Shown: positions 25,001 to 37,430, counted from the first letter of the stretch. The stretch is DNA of 64,000 nucleotides from Casuarina equisetifolia (GCA_028551475.1 CM052362.1:22612021-22676020), one strand, 5' to 3'. Numbers and translations: made by a program. The notes: generated by a model from the letters alone, not told the origin.

Positions 25001-26030
25001 GTGAAATTCAAGAATTGATAGCCAGATGAGGCCTCAAAATGTCCACTTTTCAGCTTTTCCGAGTTGAAAAATTAATAATGATTTGTTTATTTTTGAAAAC
25101 TGAGCTGCCCTTATTCCCGCCTTGGATAAGGCCTTCCTGTGGCACGGTTTTTGAATTAATTAGTGCAATTTTCTTTGTTGCAGGAGCTTCTGTCTCATCA
25201 TGTGGGTCTTCTCACAGCGTCTCCCAAGCTTTTCAAAAAAGTAGTTTTATATTCTGTCTCAGCACGGAGAAGGGATCTATTCTCAAGAGCTGTGCTGATT
25301 TCATGATCAGTTGGTGGGGAAGGCGTCAGAGATTATGACCCCTACACAACATGTTACTGGGGAGCTATTTCATTCAAATTTGAAATTAGACAAAAGTCAC
25401 TATTCTGAGCGTCAACTTCAGGCACTCATTTGCTAGAGATTTTGATGGCTCCAAGTTTCAGAGATAACATTCACTTTTAGATAGTACGCACACTATTAAT
25501 GGCGGTGGTCCAATGGTTTTCTGCCATTTGCACATTACTGTGGAGGTTTAATTCAATCTCTTGCAGAGCAGCTTCACGTCCCTTGATTACCGGTAGATTT
25601 TCATGATTATTACCATGCCATTGTTTGAATTTTTCACTGGGTCTTGGAGGTAGCGTTGTATCAATCATGGATGGTACGTGAACTATTTCTGCACTGAAAC
25701 ACGGTATTCAATTTTTTACCATAAAAAAAGAAGACAAACTTTTTTAATTATGAATGATGGTTTACCTTTTCAATATCATGCATTGGAATATGATTGAAAT
25801 AGCTTGATGAAATCAATAGTACTGTTTCTAAACTTTTGGTCTTGCATCTTTTATTTTTAACTTTGAAGGGAAGAGATAGCTTGATGAGTTTTATTGGGGC
25901 GTGCGCTAAAAGAGAGAGAGAGAGAGAGAGAGAGAGGAGGGAAAGTGAAACAGGGTGGTGATGAAATTTTCTGATGTTCTTATCGGAAGTTAAAAGATAA
26001 AAGGGTTTCTTGACACTTTTACCTTTGTTA
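25001..26030. other. Intergenic DNA with an (AG)n microsatellite
   Basis: No gene was recognised. A perfect AG run occupies 25911-25936. Short open frames at 25039-25338 and 25477-25668 show no family features. Confidence 0.5.
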
Positions 26031-26037
26031 CTTTTTA

Positions 26038-26460
26038 TTAAATTTTATAAAATATAGTTTATATTTAACTTAAAATTCTAATGAATTAAGTAGTGGACTT
26101 TCTCTATTTATAAGTAAGATATTTAATATAATTCTTAAAAGTGTAAGACTTATTGATTATATCTTAATAAATAATTAAATAAATAAATTATTATAACATT
26201 ACACAATTTAATATGCTATTTTACTATAATAGTACAAGTTATACTACGAGGGTAATACACAAGCTCAAATCAACGGAAACCCATAGGTGTCCTAAGGAAA
26301 ATCTTAACCTTGATATTATATTGAATTTTATAAAATATGATTCGTATTCTATTTAAAATCCTAATATATTAAGTGGAGAAATACATCTCTTTATAACACA
26401 AGATATTTAACATATTTCTTAATAATATAAAATCTATTGATCATTTCTTAACAAGTTTAT
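26038..26460 (-). mobile_element. Degenerate TRIM-like element (paired AT-rich direct repeats)
   Basis: Two imperfect direct repeats of about 135 bases (26038-26171 and 26321-26455) share phrases such as ATTTTATAAAATAT, TAAGATATTTAA-type blocks and CTATTGATCA/TTATTGATTA. The spacer is about 150 bases. Just left of the right repeat, the minus strand reads TATAATATCAAGG, a weak match to the initiator-Met primer-binding site. The layout matches a minus-strand terminal-repeat element in miniature, but it is heavily decayed. Confidence 0.45.
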
Positions 26461-26469
26461 CATTATGAT

Positions 26470-28760
26470 GGTCTAGTAGTTTACCATCATATGCCGCACA
26501 GTTCTAAACTTTCTCCTTCTGTGCCTTCTATCTTTGTTAATTGATGGCGTAAATGTATGTCTACTGTGGAAAACTGTGTTGGGGGCATACGGTGAGACTT
26601 TTTCTTCTGCAGGAAAGTGCAAGATACAAAGAAGAACCAAACAGAAGAATAGTGTTTTAAATTTAATCAATTGCTTAAAAATTGACAACCTTGCAAGCTC
26701 TCGAGATTCTTCTGTAGTCGTTTTCGAAACACTTGGTCGAAATAAATGCCCTTCTCCCATATTGAATAAGAAACTGCATCGAGAAAACACACTGAGAATG
26801 ACCCATCGGCAGGGGCTGGATCGAACTGTTATTCTCACTGCCTGTATTTGTGGCTGTAATGATATAAGAAAGACACTTCGTCCCAAAGCGAACCCAGCTC
26901 TGTACTTTCTGTTACTGCAGAATCACATCGCTTGGCGTACCAGGCTGTGTGGTAAATGCAGCTCGTGGACAGTAAAACCATGCAGCCGTATTGGAAGGAA
27001 AAATGACGTTCTGCATTATCTGTGACTTTCAGCCCTCATAACCACTTTGTGTCCCTACAGGATTTGCATAGAGAAGGCTTAAGAGTAGTCATGGCTCATT
27101 GCAGGCAACCGACTGTGTCCGTAGTAGCATTTAATGATGGGAGTTCATCTCATTAAATTTACTATGCAAGTAGTTAGATGTTTCACCTTCACAATCTATC
27201 AATCCTCTAACATGAATATATGATGATCCACTCAAATGGAAGAATCTATCTCAAAATTTAAAGTAATAAATGAAAAAATATTAATATTTATATGATTAAG
27301 GATTTATCATTTCACTTTTAATGTGGAATAACATTTATTTTCAACATTATCGTATAATCTAAATTAATGTCAATATAAAATTAATTAACAAAATGGAATA
27401 TTTATTATATATAGATTTTAGCACATAATTTTTCTTTTTACTAACATGGATTTGCTTCACATTGAATTTTTTTTAATTATATAATGATTTTTTCAAAAGT
27501 ATAAATGGAGTATTTCAATAAACTTTTTCATTGTAATGGTTTAACTTAGATCATCTTGTAGTTTTACTTCTATTGTGTAGATTATGAGCTTATTTGAGAA
27601 TATCAACCTCTCATATTATGTTAAAAATCTCATTTTCACATCAAAGGAGTACACTCAAATTAAACTAAAATCACATATTTATATTTTAGCAATACAAGAT
27701 TAAACATCTACACTATTAACATGTTTTTTTTTTATCACAATAGTTTGATTTTAACCATGTGTAGTGTCACTTTTTATGTAGACTTTACACTTTTTATATC
27801 TATAAAAATGTTAAAAAATTATACATTTATTTAAAGTCAATTTATAAATAAAAAAAAATACCTCAACGTAGAAAGAATACAAAACTAATATGTAGGTAAT
27901 GTGTAACAAATATTAAATTTCAATTAAACCAATATTAAGTTAGGAACAATCTTTCTCCCATTTTGTGATGTAAGAGTCCCAATAAACAGGAGTGCAAAAG
28001 GAGGAGACTTGCCCCTCCAACCATGGCTACCTTTAAGCTTTGACAAGACATGTAGGAGTGCTCGTTGGGCCACAAAAAGGCAGAGCGAGAGCGTCTCCAT
28101 GTGAGCTGAGATTTGAAAGCTAAAGTTTAGGGGACGTGAAACCAACGTGGTAACACCGTGCAAGCATCACCCACAAGAAAGGCAGAACCATTGTTTACGT
28201 AGTTGGAGTGAGTTTTGGGTAACAATGAACACTGTTGCCAGCCCTGTCTCTTCGTCTTCACGTCATTGTCTTCTCTTTCACGAGCACGAGGCACGTGTAC
28301 ACTCCCTTTTAACCCTTTCATGCATGAATGACATTTGTGGTCGAGAGAAGCTCTCTGGTAATCATTGTTTATATGATTCAAGTAAAATCAGAACTCAATA
28401 ATTGGCTTTCTGAGAAGGGTTTTTCTTTTGCCGTTTTGTTTTACGCCATTTGATTGTTTGGTAAAGGCTTTACTAGAAGTTCCTTTGTAGAAGAAAACAA
28501 AAGTATTTGTTACCTTGGTTATATCAAGAGGGACGAGGTTTTGCTTCATTCTTTTTATTTACTTTCACAACAATAATTGATTTTTCATAATTTTAGAGTT
28601 TAAATTACTGGGTTTTTCTTCTTTTTGGATATGAGAGAATTGGGTTTTAACAAAAAAAAAATTGAAAATTTTGTCACAATAAATCTAAATATTGATTTTA
28701 ACTTGTCTACTTTATTTTTGTATAATTTCTGATATCACCAGGGAGCATGTATATCTTAAG
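26470..28760. other. Intergenic DNA without a recognised gene
   Basis: A 163-codon plus-strand open frame occupies 26534-27025 and a 137-codon minus-strand frame overlaps it. Neither shows a domain, motif or membrane pattern I recognise, so I do not call a gene. The stretch 27120-27930 is very AT-rich. A G-box core (CACGTG) occurs near 28290. Confidence 0.4.
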
Positions 28761-30311
28761 ACACAAAAGGAGCAAAAAATTGGGCTTGGGTTTTTCTAGG
28801 CCTATAATCATTGGACTGGAGCCGAGAATCCAGATAACAATTTTGTGGCTGCAATGCTACACCCATGAAATTCCACTGGGCTTGCGTGATCCAGGCCAGT
28901 GCTGGGGTCTGCAAAGGGAATGACCCTTTTCAAATGCCTTTTTCTGCCATGGCCAGAAGAATATCGAAGAACCCACCAGATGGAACAGTGCCTGCCAAGG
29001 TGTCCATTTTGCATTTGTCATCTTTGGAGAGTACTTCCACTTTGTACATTTGCAGGGTCGATGTTATCAGCATTTGTGTGATTCTGTGAGGTGCACATCC
29101 CCAAGAAACTTGGGGGAATCCTTGATTTCTAACTTGGGAAGATACAAGTGACACCTAAGAGAACATTCCAAGGCTAGTTGTCATTTTGTCAAGATCCTAA
29201 TTTCGTGAAGAATCTTGCTTATAAAAGGAAAGAATAGGTACCTATTAAAAAGTTTAAAATCAAATTTAAAAAGTGCCAACTAAGTTAATAAGATAATTTT
29301 AACAATTAAATATTATTTAATAATTATATATTTTTAATGTAAAACTCTAATATACAAAATATATTTTGAATTTAAGGTTAAACAAAGAAGATTAAATATT
29401 CTCTCTCACATCAAATATGTTTAAAAGGTTTAAAGCGAAAGTTAGAATTGATTAACTTGAATTTTGATATGATATTGACAAACATAATGTCTAATATAAA
29501 AGTTAATTCATGAGTTAAAAAAAAATTATATTTAAATATTACTAAATAATTATATTCTTTTTAATGTAAAACTTCTAACTTTAACAACTACAAATAAACA
29601 TTTTGGTTTTCATGTTTTAGTGTGATAACTTATCATGAAGTTGATTTTCCTAAATTTGTGTCTTATTGTTCCTGTTAACCCATAGTTATCTCACTAAACT
29701 TGGTGCCATATTAAGTCCACAATTTAGGCTTAATATCTTTATAATTATTATACATATTTTGACTTTTCTTATTAGTTTAGGTTTTGCTATTTATATATGT
29801 AATGCAAGCATACTTGTAAATCAACACAGCAATATAGAATTATTCCGTTTACTCACAGGTTTTCTCTCTATTCACCTTTTCTTACAATTCCATTGCTCAT
29901 AAATCAAAATTTTTTGTGGTATTTTTCATGCTGGGAACGAGGAAAGGTATTAAACATACAAAACATTGAATTGGAACATTGATTTTTGATGGTAAGTACA
30001 TTGGGCTGACGTTTACATGCCTGACTAGGAAGTCAACTTTTCTTGTCCCTAGTTTTCGAAGGTGAATATCAGAGTTTTTTGTGCTTCAATTTAATGGGTT
30101 TGAGCAGGAAACATTATCTCCACAAAATGGCCAAGTACACAGAGACGTGGGCACTCTACTTGCCCGTCATTACCTCTCACACCATATCCACATCTCTCAT
30201 GATATGTGCATTTCCTAAGACAGACCTCTCCCTCAAACACATTTTGCATTAAAAGAGTGAGCATCGAAGCATTTTCTTGCTTCCCTGTCAGAAGAATCTG
30301 AAGTAGAAGCC
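28761..30311. other. Intergenic DNA and PsbS upstream region
   Basis: No gene was recognised. Two imperfect AT-rich copies sharing TTTTTAATGTAAAACT lie near 29305-29355 and 29530-29585, another possible repeat pair. The last few hundred bases before 30312 should contain the PsbS promoter, but I cannot assign a clear TATA box. Confidence 0.4.
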
Positions 30312-31740
30312 ATGGCTCAAACCATGCTGCTCATGTCTGGTGTTTCTTCCAGCTATGTCGTGGATTTGAAGAGGGATCCTTTACTCAATTTCCAGCTCCA
30401 AAAACTGAGGCCCAAATCTTTCTCTCGCTTGTTGCTCCCTTCTGGTACTTCATCTTCATCTTCATCGCAAGCATTCACCACCTTCGCTCTCTTCAAGTCG
30501 AAAACTAAAGCCCCTGCAAAAAAGGTTCTGACTTCCTTTCACTAAGCCTTACTTTCAAGGATGATAACAAATGGACCGGAAAGCGTGACTTTCCGATCAT
30601 GCAAGAGTTCCGCTGACTGGTTTTCTTTTGTTTCCTTAGGTTGAAGAGCCAAAGCCAAAGGTTGAAGACGGTATCTTTGGCACCTCCGGAGGCATTGGTT
30701 TCACAAAGCAGAATGAGCTCTTCGTTGGTCGCGTTGCCATGATTGGATTTGCTGTGAGTATGCTGCTTTCTGTTTGAGAAGTATCTGTTTCTTCCACAAT
30801 CTGAAAATTGTTCCTCCTTTTAAAGGAATTGCAGAGCATTATCATTTCACTCGTAAACTTCTGTACATAGAACTTCCAGTTGATGTTTATGGCAGAGTTA
30901 ACGATAACTTGGACCCACTTGGCCTCTAGTTTAAATTTCCTGTATAAACATATAAAACTAAATAGCAGCATCCGAAAACTAAAAAATTGAACCTAGTAGA
31001 AGAAAAATGAGGAAAAATGCCTGAGATCATGATTTTTCCTTTGCACATATTGCTCAGTTTTTACATCTTTTGATGATTAAGTTGGGTCAAGACTTCGTCA
31101 CTTTTGTAAACTCGAGAAGGGTTTTTTATTCTCTGCTTGTTAATGTTATGATGAGCCTTTTTGTGCAGGCATCCTTGTTGGGTGAAGCAATTACAGGCAA
31201 AGGAATTCTATCACAGTTGAATCTGGAAACCGGAATTCCCATCTACGAAGCCGAGCCTCTTCTTCTCTTCTTCATCCTCTTCACCCTGCTCGGAGCCATA
31301 GGTGCTCTGGGTGATCGTGGTAAATTCGTCGACGACCCTCCCTCGGGACTCGAAAAGGCTGTAATTCAGCCAGGCAAAGGCTTCCGATCTGCTCTGGGCC
31401 TTAAGGAAGGAGGTAATGATGTTCCACCTTTGGATATTGTTGCTTGAATGTGGATTTCGTGGCTTGACATTTCTGGTGATGGTTTGCAATGCAAGGTCCT
31501 CTGTTCGGATTCACAAAGTCGAACGAGCTGTTTGTGGGAAGATTGGCTCAGTTGGGTATTGCCTTCTCTTTAATCGGAGAAATCATTACCGGGAAAGGAG
31601 CTTTGGCGCAACTAAACATCGAGACCGGGATTCCCGTCAGTGAAATTGAGCCGCTTGTGTTGTTCAACGTCCTCTTCTTCTTCGTCGCCGCATTGAACCC
31701 TGGAACTGGTAAATTCGTGACAGATGAGGAAGACGAATAG
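30312..31740 (+). CDS. PSBS: Photosystem II 22 kDa protein PsbS
   Basis: PsbS is the thylakoid pH sensor that triggers the rapid qE component of non-photochemical quenching. Four exons join in frame: 30312-30524, 30640-30753, 31169-31412 and 31496-31740 (TAG). They give 271 residues. The first 60 or so residues are Ser-rich and basic, a chloroplast transit peptide. The mature part is an internal duplication: each half has GFTKxNELFVGRxAxxGxA, a SLxGExITGKG helix and a lumenal loop. The proton-sensing glutamate pair appears as E136 (IPIYEAEP) and E240 (IPVSEIEP). Their 104-residue spacing equals that of the classic E122/E226 pair. The tail is acidic (TDEEDE). The gene appears complete and functional. 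Confidence 0.97.
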
Positions 31741-33397
31741 GTGCTTCTTATGCTTGTATTAAACTTTCTTCAGTTTATTGGATTGTAAGAAATAACGAGA
31801 TTTAACATGATCCTTCTCCAACTTGTTTTGCCGGAAAAAAAAAAAAGAGACCAAGTTCACTTATGGGGCATTACCAATATTAAAGATTAATTTTTAAGTA
31901 TAATGCACATTACAAGATTAATAACATATTACTTCATTTGATCATCCATAATTAATCATGCTCGAGATATATAAAAAATGATGTGCGTCTTGCATTGTTT
32001 TAATTTCTTTTGATATTTGTATATAAAAGAATATTATAATAAGATTTAGATAACATAAATCACGTACTATTTTTTTTTTTTCTAATGAGAATGGGACAAT
32101 GTTCGCATTCATGTGGATTTAGTATCAGTCCCTAGCTTTCTTAACTCAAAAGAAAAAGACACCCATGTCTTTCTCTTGAGTTTGTTGTAAAGTAGTATGA
32201 AAACCTTCTCATCATAATCTTATGGGATGAAAAAGTCAGGCGACAGAGCATCGGTTTCACACGGTGATTGACGAGGCAGAGGAACCAAAAACAGAGCCAC
32301 TCGCGACATCGGGAAAAGAAATGTAAATTCCCGAAGTCGACCAGAAGACATTGTTTGTCATCACCGAATATTATCACAAGAGTTCTGGCTTTATGGATGC
32401 TGCATTGACTATAAATTATACTTCAATTACTCAGATTTACCGTCTATTAAACCAAATCACTATTTCTCCTAAGGTTAATTCCAACTAAAACCCAAGCTAA
32501 CAGGAAGAGTTTTTTACTTTCTCCAATGACGTCTTTTGTTCTCCACAAGAGGTAAAATATTACATTTAATTTAACTGTAATTGGTTTTTAAGGACAAATC
32601 AACACGTAAAATTCTCCATGGAGTTATATTAGCGGCTACAATGGAGGATATCGTTGTTGACCAACACCTACATCATCACGGAACTTCCCACGGTATTGCT
32701 AATCACGCTTTTATGGAGAAAGCAAGACGATAACGATCAACGTCTTCCCACGTAGCCGCGTGGCCGGTTATCATAAGCTGGCCAGCCATGCATCACACTT
32801 TCTTATCGCCGTACCATTGCCAACCAAATCCTGGCCTACTCCCCGCTGCCTTTTCACGTTAACAACTCAAAAAGTGACACGTGTCCACCAAACATCAAAC
32901 CGTCAAAGATTTGAATGATTAATTAAGACAAGTCATTATTAGCCCTTCATATACGAAACGATATTTATTATTTTAATTATTTTTTATAAAGAGAAAAGAG
33001 GCTCAAAATTTAGCCTTTAATGTTATTTAGCTGCCAAATTCCGATTAATAAATTAGAGTCTTCATTTTTTAAATTATTTTTTTGCCCTGTGGGAAATAAA
33101 AAATAATGCGATTTAAAACGAAACCTCCTTGTTTCCGTTGTGGACAATGTCAGAGACAAAATCCCAAGGATTCCACTCCGCTCCTTCTTTTGCTCTTTTA
33201 TCGTCTACTCTTTGTTCTCTCTAGAAACGGCTACGTTTCGAATCCGAGAAGCGGATTCCGGCAGCTGAGGTCACCACGATCAACCTTCGGACGTTCGTCA
33301 TCGCTGTTTGCTGACGAATCGCGTCTTCGGAGTGGGTTTTCTCGCGTCGGTGTTGGTCTTACCGTCACCGTCACGGCCCGGGATCAGAGCCCTTGTG
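31741..33397. other. Intergenic DNA and promoter of the At4g08330-like gene
   Basis: No coding exon was recognised. The first part is PsbS 3' flank, and 31850-32600 is AT-rich. The segment 32620-32890 is richer in GC and ACGT-containing motifs and probably belongs to an upstream regulatory region. Confidence 0.45.
32876..32885. promoter_or_regulatory. Perfect GACACGTGTC palindrome (G-box/ABRE)
   Basis: A ten-base perfect palindrome centred on CACGTG lies about 510 bases upstream of the next gene start. The extended form is a high-affinity site for bZIP factors of the ABF/ABI5 class in plants. Use as an abscisic-acid or light element is inferred. Confidence 0.45.
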
Positions 33398-35315
33398 ATG
33401 GAGAAGACTAATGGCTATCACCATCAGAATTCCATGTCTTCTTCTTATGCTGCTTCCTCTCTCAGAGACGTCTCTTATAGGTCCGGCCTCTCTCCCTGTC
33501 CCCGAATTGCTTGTGCGTTTGCGTAGATTGAATTCGAATTTTTGATCTTTCTCGGTTGTGTGTTTTGTGGCGAAGGTTTTAGCGGTGATCGTATCAGAAA
33601 TTTGGATTTTGAGTTAGCAAATAATTATTTTGGTTTCGGTTCTTGGAGTTAAAAACGAAAGCAGAAAGGTTTACGGATTGACTTTATTTTGCTATGAACT
33701 TATTAAAGTCTCGATTTTCTCATAACAAATGGCCCAACAAAGTTGGTCTTGGTTTTCACCGTGGTTAACTATTACCTACTCTAGAGACTGACTTGTATTG
33801 ATCGAATTTGTTGGTCGCTGCTAATAAATTTTGTGCTCACTTTCATGCGTCTCTTTTCGAATTAGAAAGTTACCGCAAATCCCACTTTGATTAGTGGGTT
33901 TGGAATTTCTCCTGTGATGGGAGGTCCTACATTAAACTGAACGACAAACTTTAGTGAATCAGTGGTAAATTGAATTTGAGTACACAGTATAAAGCTTTTG
34001 AGTTAAAATTGGTTTACAAACATGTTATTGTCAATGTTTCTCTTTGGTAGAAAGGTCACTTGTTTTAGGGAGAGTTCAGTTGTTGTGATAGGGGTTTACT
34101 GTTGGTGTTCCAAGATGTTGTATTAAGGTTTCACTTGAAAAGTAGTGGGTTTCTTGGTGTTCCATTAATTATGAACTGTTTGTGTCATAATCTTCTGTTT
34201 GTGATATAAAGATCTAGGTTTTTTGGCATAGTATTTTCAATTTTTTTTTCTATAGGTTACATAAACAACCAAAGGGAACAGCTTATTGTATAAAGTAGGC
34301 GTTTACTAGGTGACATCTACCTGTTATAATTTCCACAGAATTGGATCATCAAGGCTGATGTGGCATAAGAATTATCTTTTGTTTGCGCTTTCTCTTTTAT
34401 CTTATCCACTTCTAGAAATATGTAATTAAGGAAGGGATTGGATTGAAAAGGTCATGTTGAATACTCTCTGTTTTTCCCCCTTTCGGGCTTAGTGCTTCAA
34501 CTTGGCCTCTCTCAAGATAGTTTTGAATGCACACATATAACCTTTTCAGTTACTAAAGGGGTTATCAACTGTTACACGGAAATGATTTTGGAGAAAAGGA
34601 CAAGATAGAATAAAATCATTTTCGGGGATATTTCTCACAATAGAGAAAAGCTATCCTACAGAAAAATTGAAGTATAGCTTATCCCCTGAGTTTATGATAT
34701 CTTTATCAGTGAACTTGTCTCTACGAAATCATCAAAGCGTTTTGAGTGTCTGATTACTTTGTTTTGACAAATTCACATACTTCTTTTCAAGCTGTGAGGA
34801 ACTGTTGATTCTTGAGGGTATTTGCTGCTTTTGCATATGTCATATTGTTTTGTATGCCAAAAATGAACACGACGTTGGTTTTTGACATGGCATTGACAAG
34901 GCAGTCTTTTCGATGCAGCTGTGGTTCTTGTGGCTATGAGCTAAACCTAAGCTCCTGCAACCGGAATACTTCGACAATTGGCTCTAAATATGGAAAATCT
35001 ATAAAGAGAGGGATCATATCTTTCTTTGACATCGATGAGAGCAGATTTACTCAGGTGGACGAAATCCAATGCATACCCCATCTTTCTAAGCGTTCTTGGG
35101 GTTTAATCCGCCGGAGAACCAAACTTCTTTGCCGCAAGTGTGGTAACAATGTTGGAACTGCTTACAATGATTACATATCATCTCCTCCACTTGTAACAGA
35201 GGGATTGGATTCTCCCTCAGCCGATAAAGTTTCAAATCGTAGAAAATATGATGTTAAAATCCGTGCTTTACAGCCTTTGTCTTCTGATGACTCTGGTGTT
35301 CCACTTTTCACGTGA
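33398..35315 (+). CDS. At4g08330-like protein with paired CxxC motifs
   Basis: Two exons join in frame: 33398-33480 and 34901-35315 (TGA at 35313), separated by a 1.4-kb intron. The Arg codon is split across the junction. The product is 165 residues, starting MEKTNGYHHQ. It has a CxxC pair at C35/C38 (CGSCGYELNL) and a second at C105/C108 (LLCRKCGNNVG), with SKYGKSIKRGIISF and ESRFTQVDEIQC between them. The spacing suggests one zinc site in an Mss4/MsrB-like fold, but I see no catalytic Cys arrangement that would prove a reductase. The Arabidopsis homologue I recall is annotated as uncharacterised, with possible plastid location. Fragments of this gene recur three times in the array to the right. 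Confidence 0.85.
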
Positions 35316-36490
35316 CATAGTTCTGCAGATATAGTTCAGCAAGATTGTTTTATATGTTGCTGTCCTGCCAAAGTTGATGTCGGCAACAACTGCAGAAATT
35401 TTTCTTGGAAGTCTACTTATCTGAAAGATGTTCTCTTTCCGTATTTGTTTGGTGTTTTGCCCCCTCCTATTTGTTTTGTAAGTTGTAAATAACAGTTATT
35501 CTCCAAAACTGAACATAAGGAAGATGGTGTTTGAACTGGAGTGGTTTTGGTTGAGAAAAAGTTATGCAAAAAAGTCTCCAGTGTTCCCTAAATTATTATT
35601 CTTCAGGGTAAATAAATGTCTTTGTTCGTGTATTGTCTGAGAAACTATTCTATCCCCTTCTCTTATGGGCTGAATCTTCACCTGCTGATGCCGTAATGCC
35701 ACAGTTTCTTCCAATTATCACTTGAAAATTTGAGAAACTTGACCTGAAGGATTTCCAACTAGGTTTCTGAAGTAGATATTGGCTATATTAGAAGAACAGG
35801 TCAGATGATGTGATATAAAATATCTCAGCGATGGTCTTTGTAAAAGGCATGGCAAGATTGTGCTCAATTGGTAAATTTTCATTAATGCAGGCAGGACCAC
35901 TCTGCATTAGTAATGCAAGAGCGATGGAAAGTCGAAGGGAAGAAGAGCGATGGAAATTTCCTTCAACGCTGTTACTAGAGGAGGCTCGCCTCAGACCATG
36001 TGTTTTGTGGGCAACATGGGATCTTATGGGACTGGAGGACAAGTTTGGTGGACACATGAAGCTCTTACAGCTTTGTGAGTGAGACGGGCATCCTGTTATG
36101 CATAAGCCACATCAACACGTTAGATGAAGGCGCAGATCGTGGCTTAATTGGAGACCTGGACCTGAAATGTATACTCACAATTGCGTTAAAGGAGGGAAGC
36201 AGAACCTAAAATTAAGGTGCAGGAGATCGCATCAGAAAATAAATCATGGCATTGATACCGTGTTAAAGTAAAGAAGTCCATCTTAAAATCCAGAGACAAT
36301 ATGAAGTATATTCCTGTATAATATAAGGATAGGCTCATGTATTTTTTCCTTCGATGTGGAATTAGATCTAAGTATACTCTGACAATTTGAAATACCCTAA
36401 TCGCCTGGCGTAGAGTAGTCATCAACCGAACCACTCTGCTTAAGCTTGATTAGTTCAACTAGCCATTCACCGGTTGGTGTGTTGCAGCCG
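35316..36490. other. 3' flank of the At4g08330-like gene and unassigned DNA
   Basis: Positions 35316 to about 35800 match the 3' flanks of the decayed gene copies at about 51.1-51.6 kb and 62.7-63.2 kb, so they belong to the duplicated unit. Beyond about 35.8 kb that similarity stops. The DNA up to 37.25 kb looks like a later insertion. Open frames around 35831-36082 are unrecognised. Confidence 0.5.
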
Positions 36491-36494
36491 AAAA

Positions 36495-36815
36495 CAGAGT
36501 AGGGGCTGTTTTGTTGCAGGGGAAAGACTAGTCGCATTTTTAGCAGGGCTTTACTCGGGAAAAATCTCCTACTCTCCACCTACGAGAAAGAGATGATGAC
36601 ACTCGTAGTAGCAGTTCAGAAGTGGTGCTACTACCTTCTAAGACACAAGTCGGTTGTGAAATTGGATCAACAATGTCTCCGGTTTTCATAGGAACAACGG
36701 TTGATGAAGTCGGTTCAACACCTGTGGCTTACGATGTTGATGGACTTCGAATTCAGGATGAAGTACACGCTGGGGGCGGCGTACGTTGACAATTTGTTTA
36801 GAAAAATCAAACCTG
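36495..36815 (+). mobile_element. Ty3/gypsy retrotransposon RNase H fragment (dead)
   Basis: The reading STYEKEMMTLVVAVQKW then YYLLRHKSVVKLDQQ is the classic start of the RNase H domain that follows reverse transcriptase in Ty3/gypsy pol. It continues in the same frame, after a TAG replacing the usual leucine, with EQRLMKSVQHLWLTMLMDFE and ends near a VDNLFRK relic of the VADALSRK motif. Upstream, a GAVLLQG relic is present but interrupted. No LTRs, integrase or full polymerase were found, so this is an isolated fragment. Confidence 0.8.
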
Positions 36816-37430
36816 GGGGTGGAGACCATGAGGAAGAAGAAGACAGTGTGCAAGAGCAATTTCCAGAAATGGACCTGGTCTTGTCTGACGGGAGGAAAAT
36901 ATCTTAAATCATCATCAATTGCTAGCATCCTCTAATTTCGGCAGTAATTCAAACGCAGACCCGGTCACAACTGGCAAACAATGTTTCTCCAGTCAACCTC
37001 TGCAAGTCATGATCAAGATTAAGATCATTGGTCCGGTTTTTTAATTGTTTTTCATTGAATAATTTTCCCAGATGGGTGATGATTTTTTTTGGATCGGTTT
37101 GATTTTCTTAGAAATTAGGGAGTAGAAAAGTAGAAATATTGTGAAAGGTTGTAAAAGGAGGTATTGAATTACAGATTATCTTCAAATTTTGTTACTTCCT
37201 TTTAACGACTGGATGGAAAACTTATTCCTAGTTTTCCTATATTGATATTGCGTAGCTATCATAGATCATCTTAGGACGACTTTCTAACAGCTGGATCCGT
37301 TATGTACTCCTTCACAACACGTTATAAGAGGATACTTGTCAAAGGCATTAATGGGACTTTGTTCTAGATTGACCACTACATTTCAAAGAGGAACTTGAAA
37401 GCAACTTTTTACAAGAGTCTTTCTAGATTA
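36816..37430. other. Spacer and 5' flank of GDSL unit 1
   Basis: No gene. From about 37261 the sequence is clearly similar to the 5' flank of GDSL unit 7 (about 56777 on), sharing phrases such as GGATACTTGTCAAAGGCATT. This marks the left edge of the recent block duplication. Confidence 0.6.

Noticed and set aside
28808..29154. Overlapping short open frames on both strands near 28.8-29.1 kb.
   Set aside because: No domain, splice-linked exon or family pattern was recognised; treated as non-coding.
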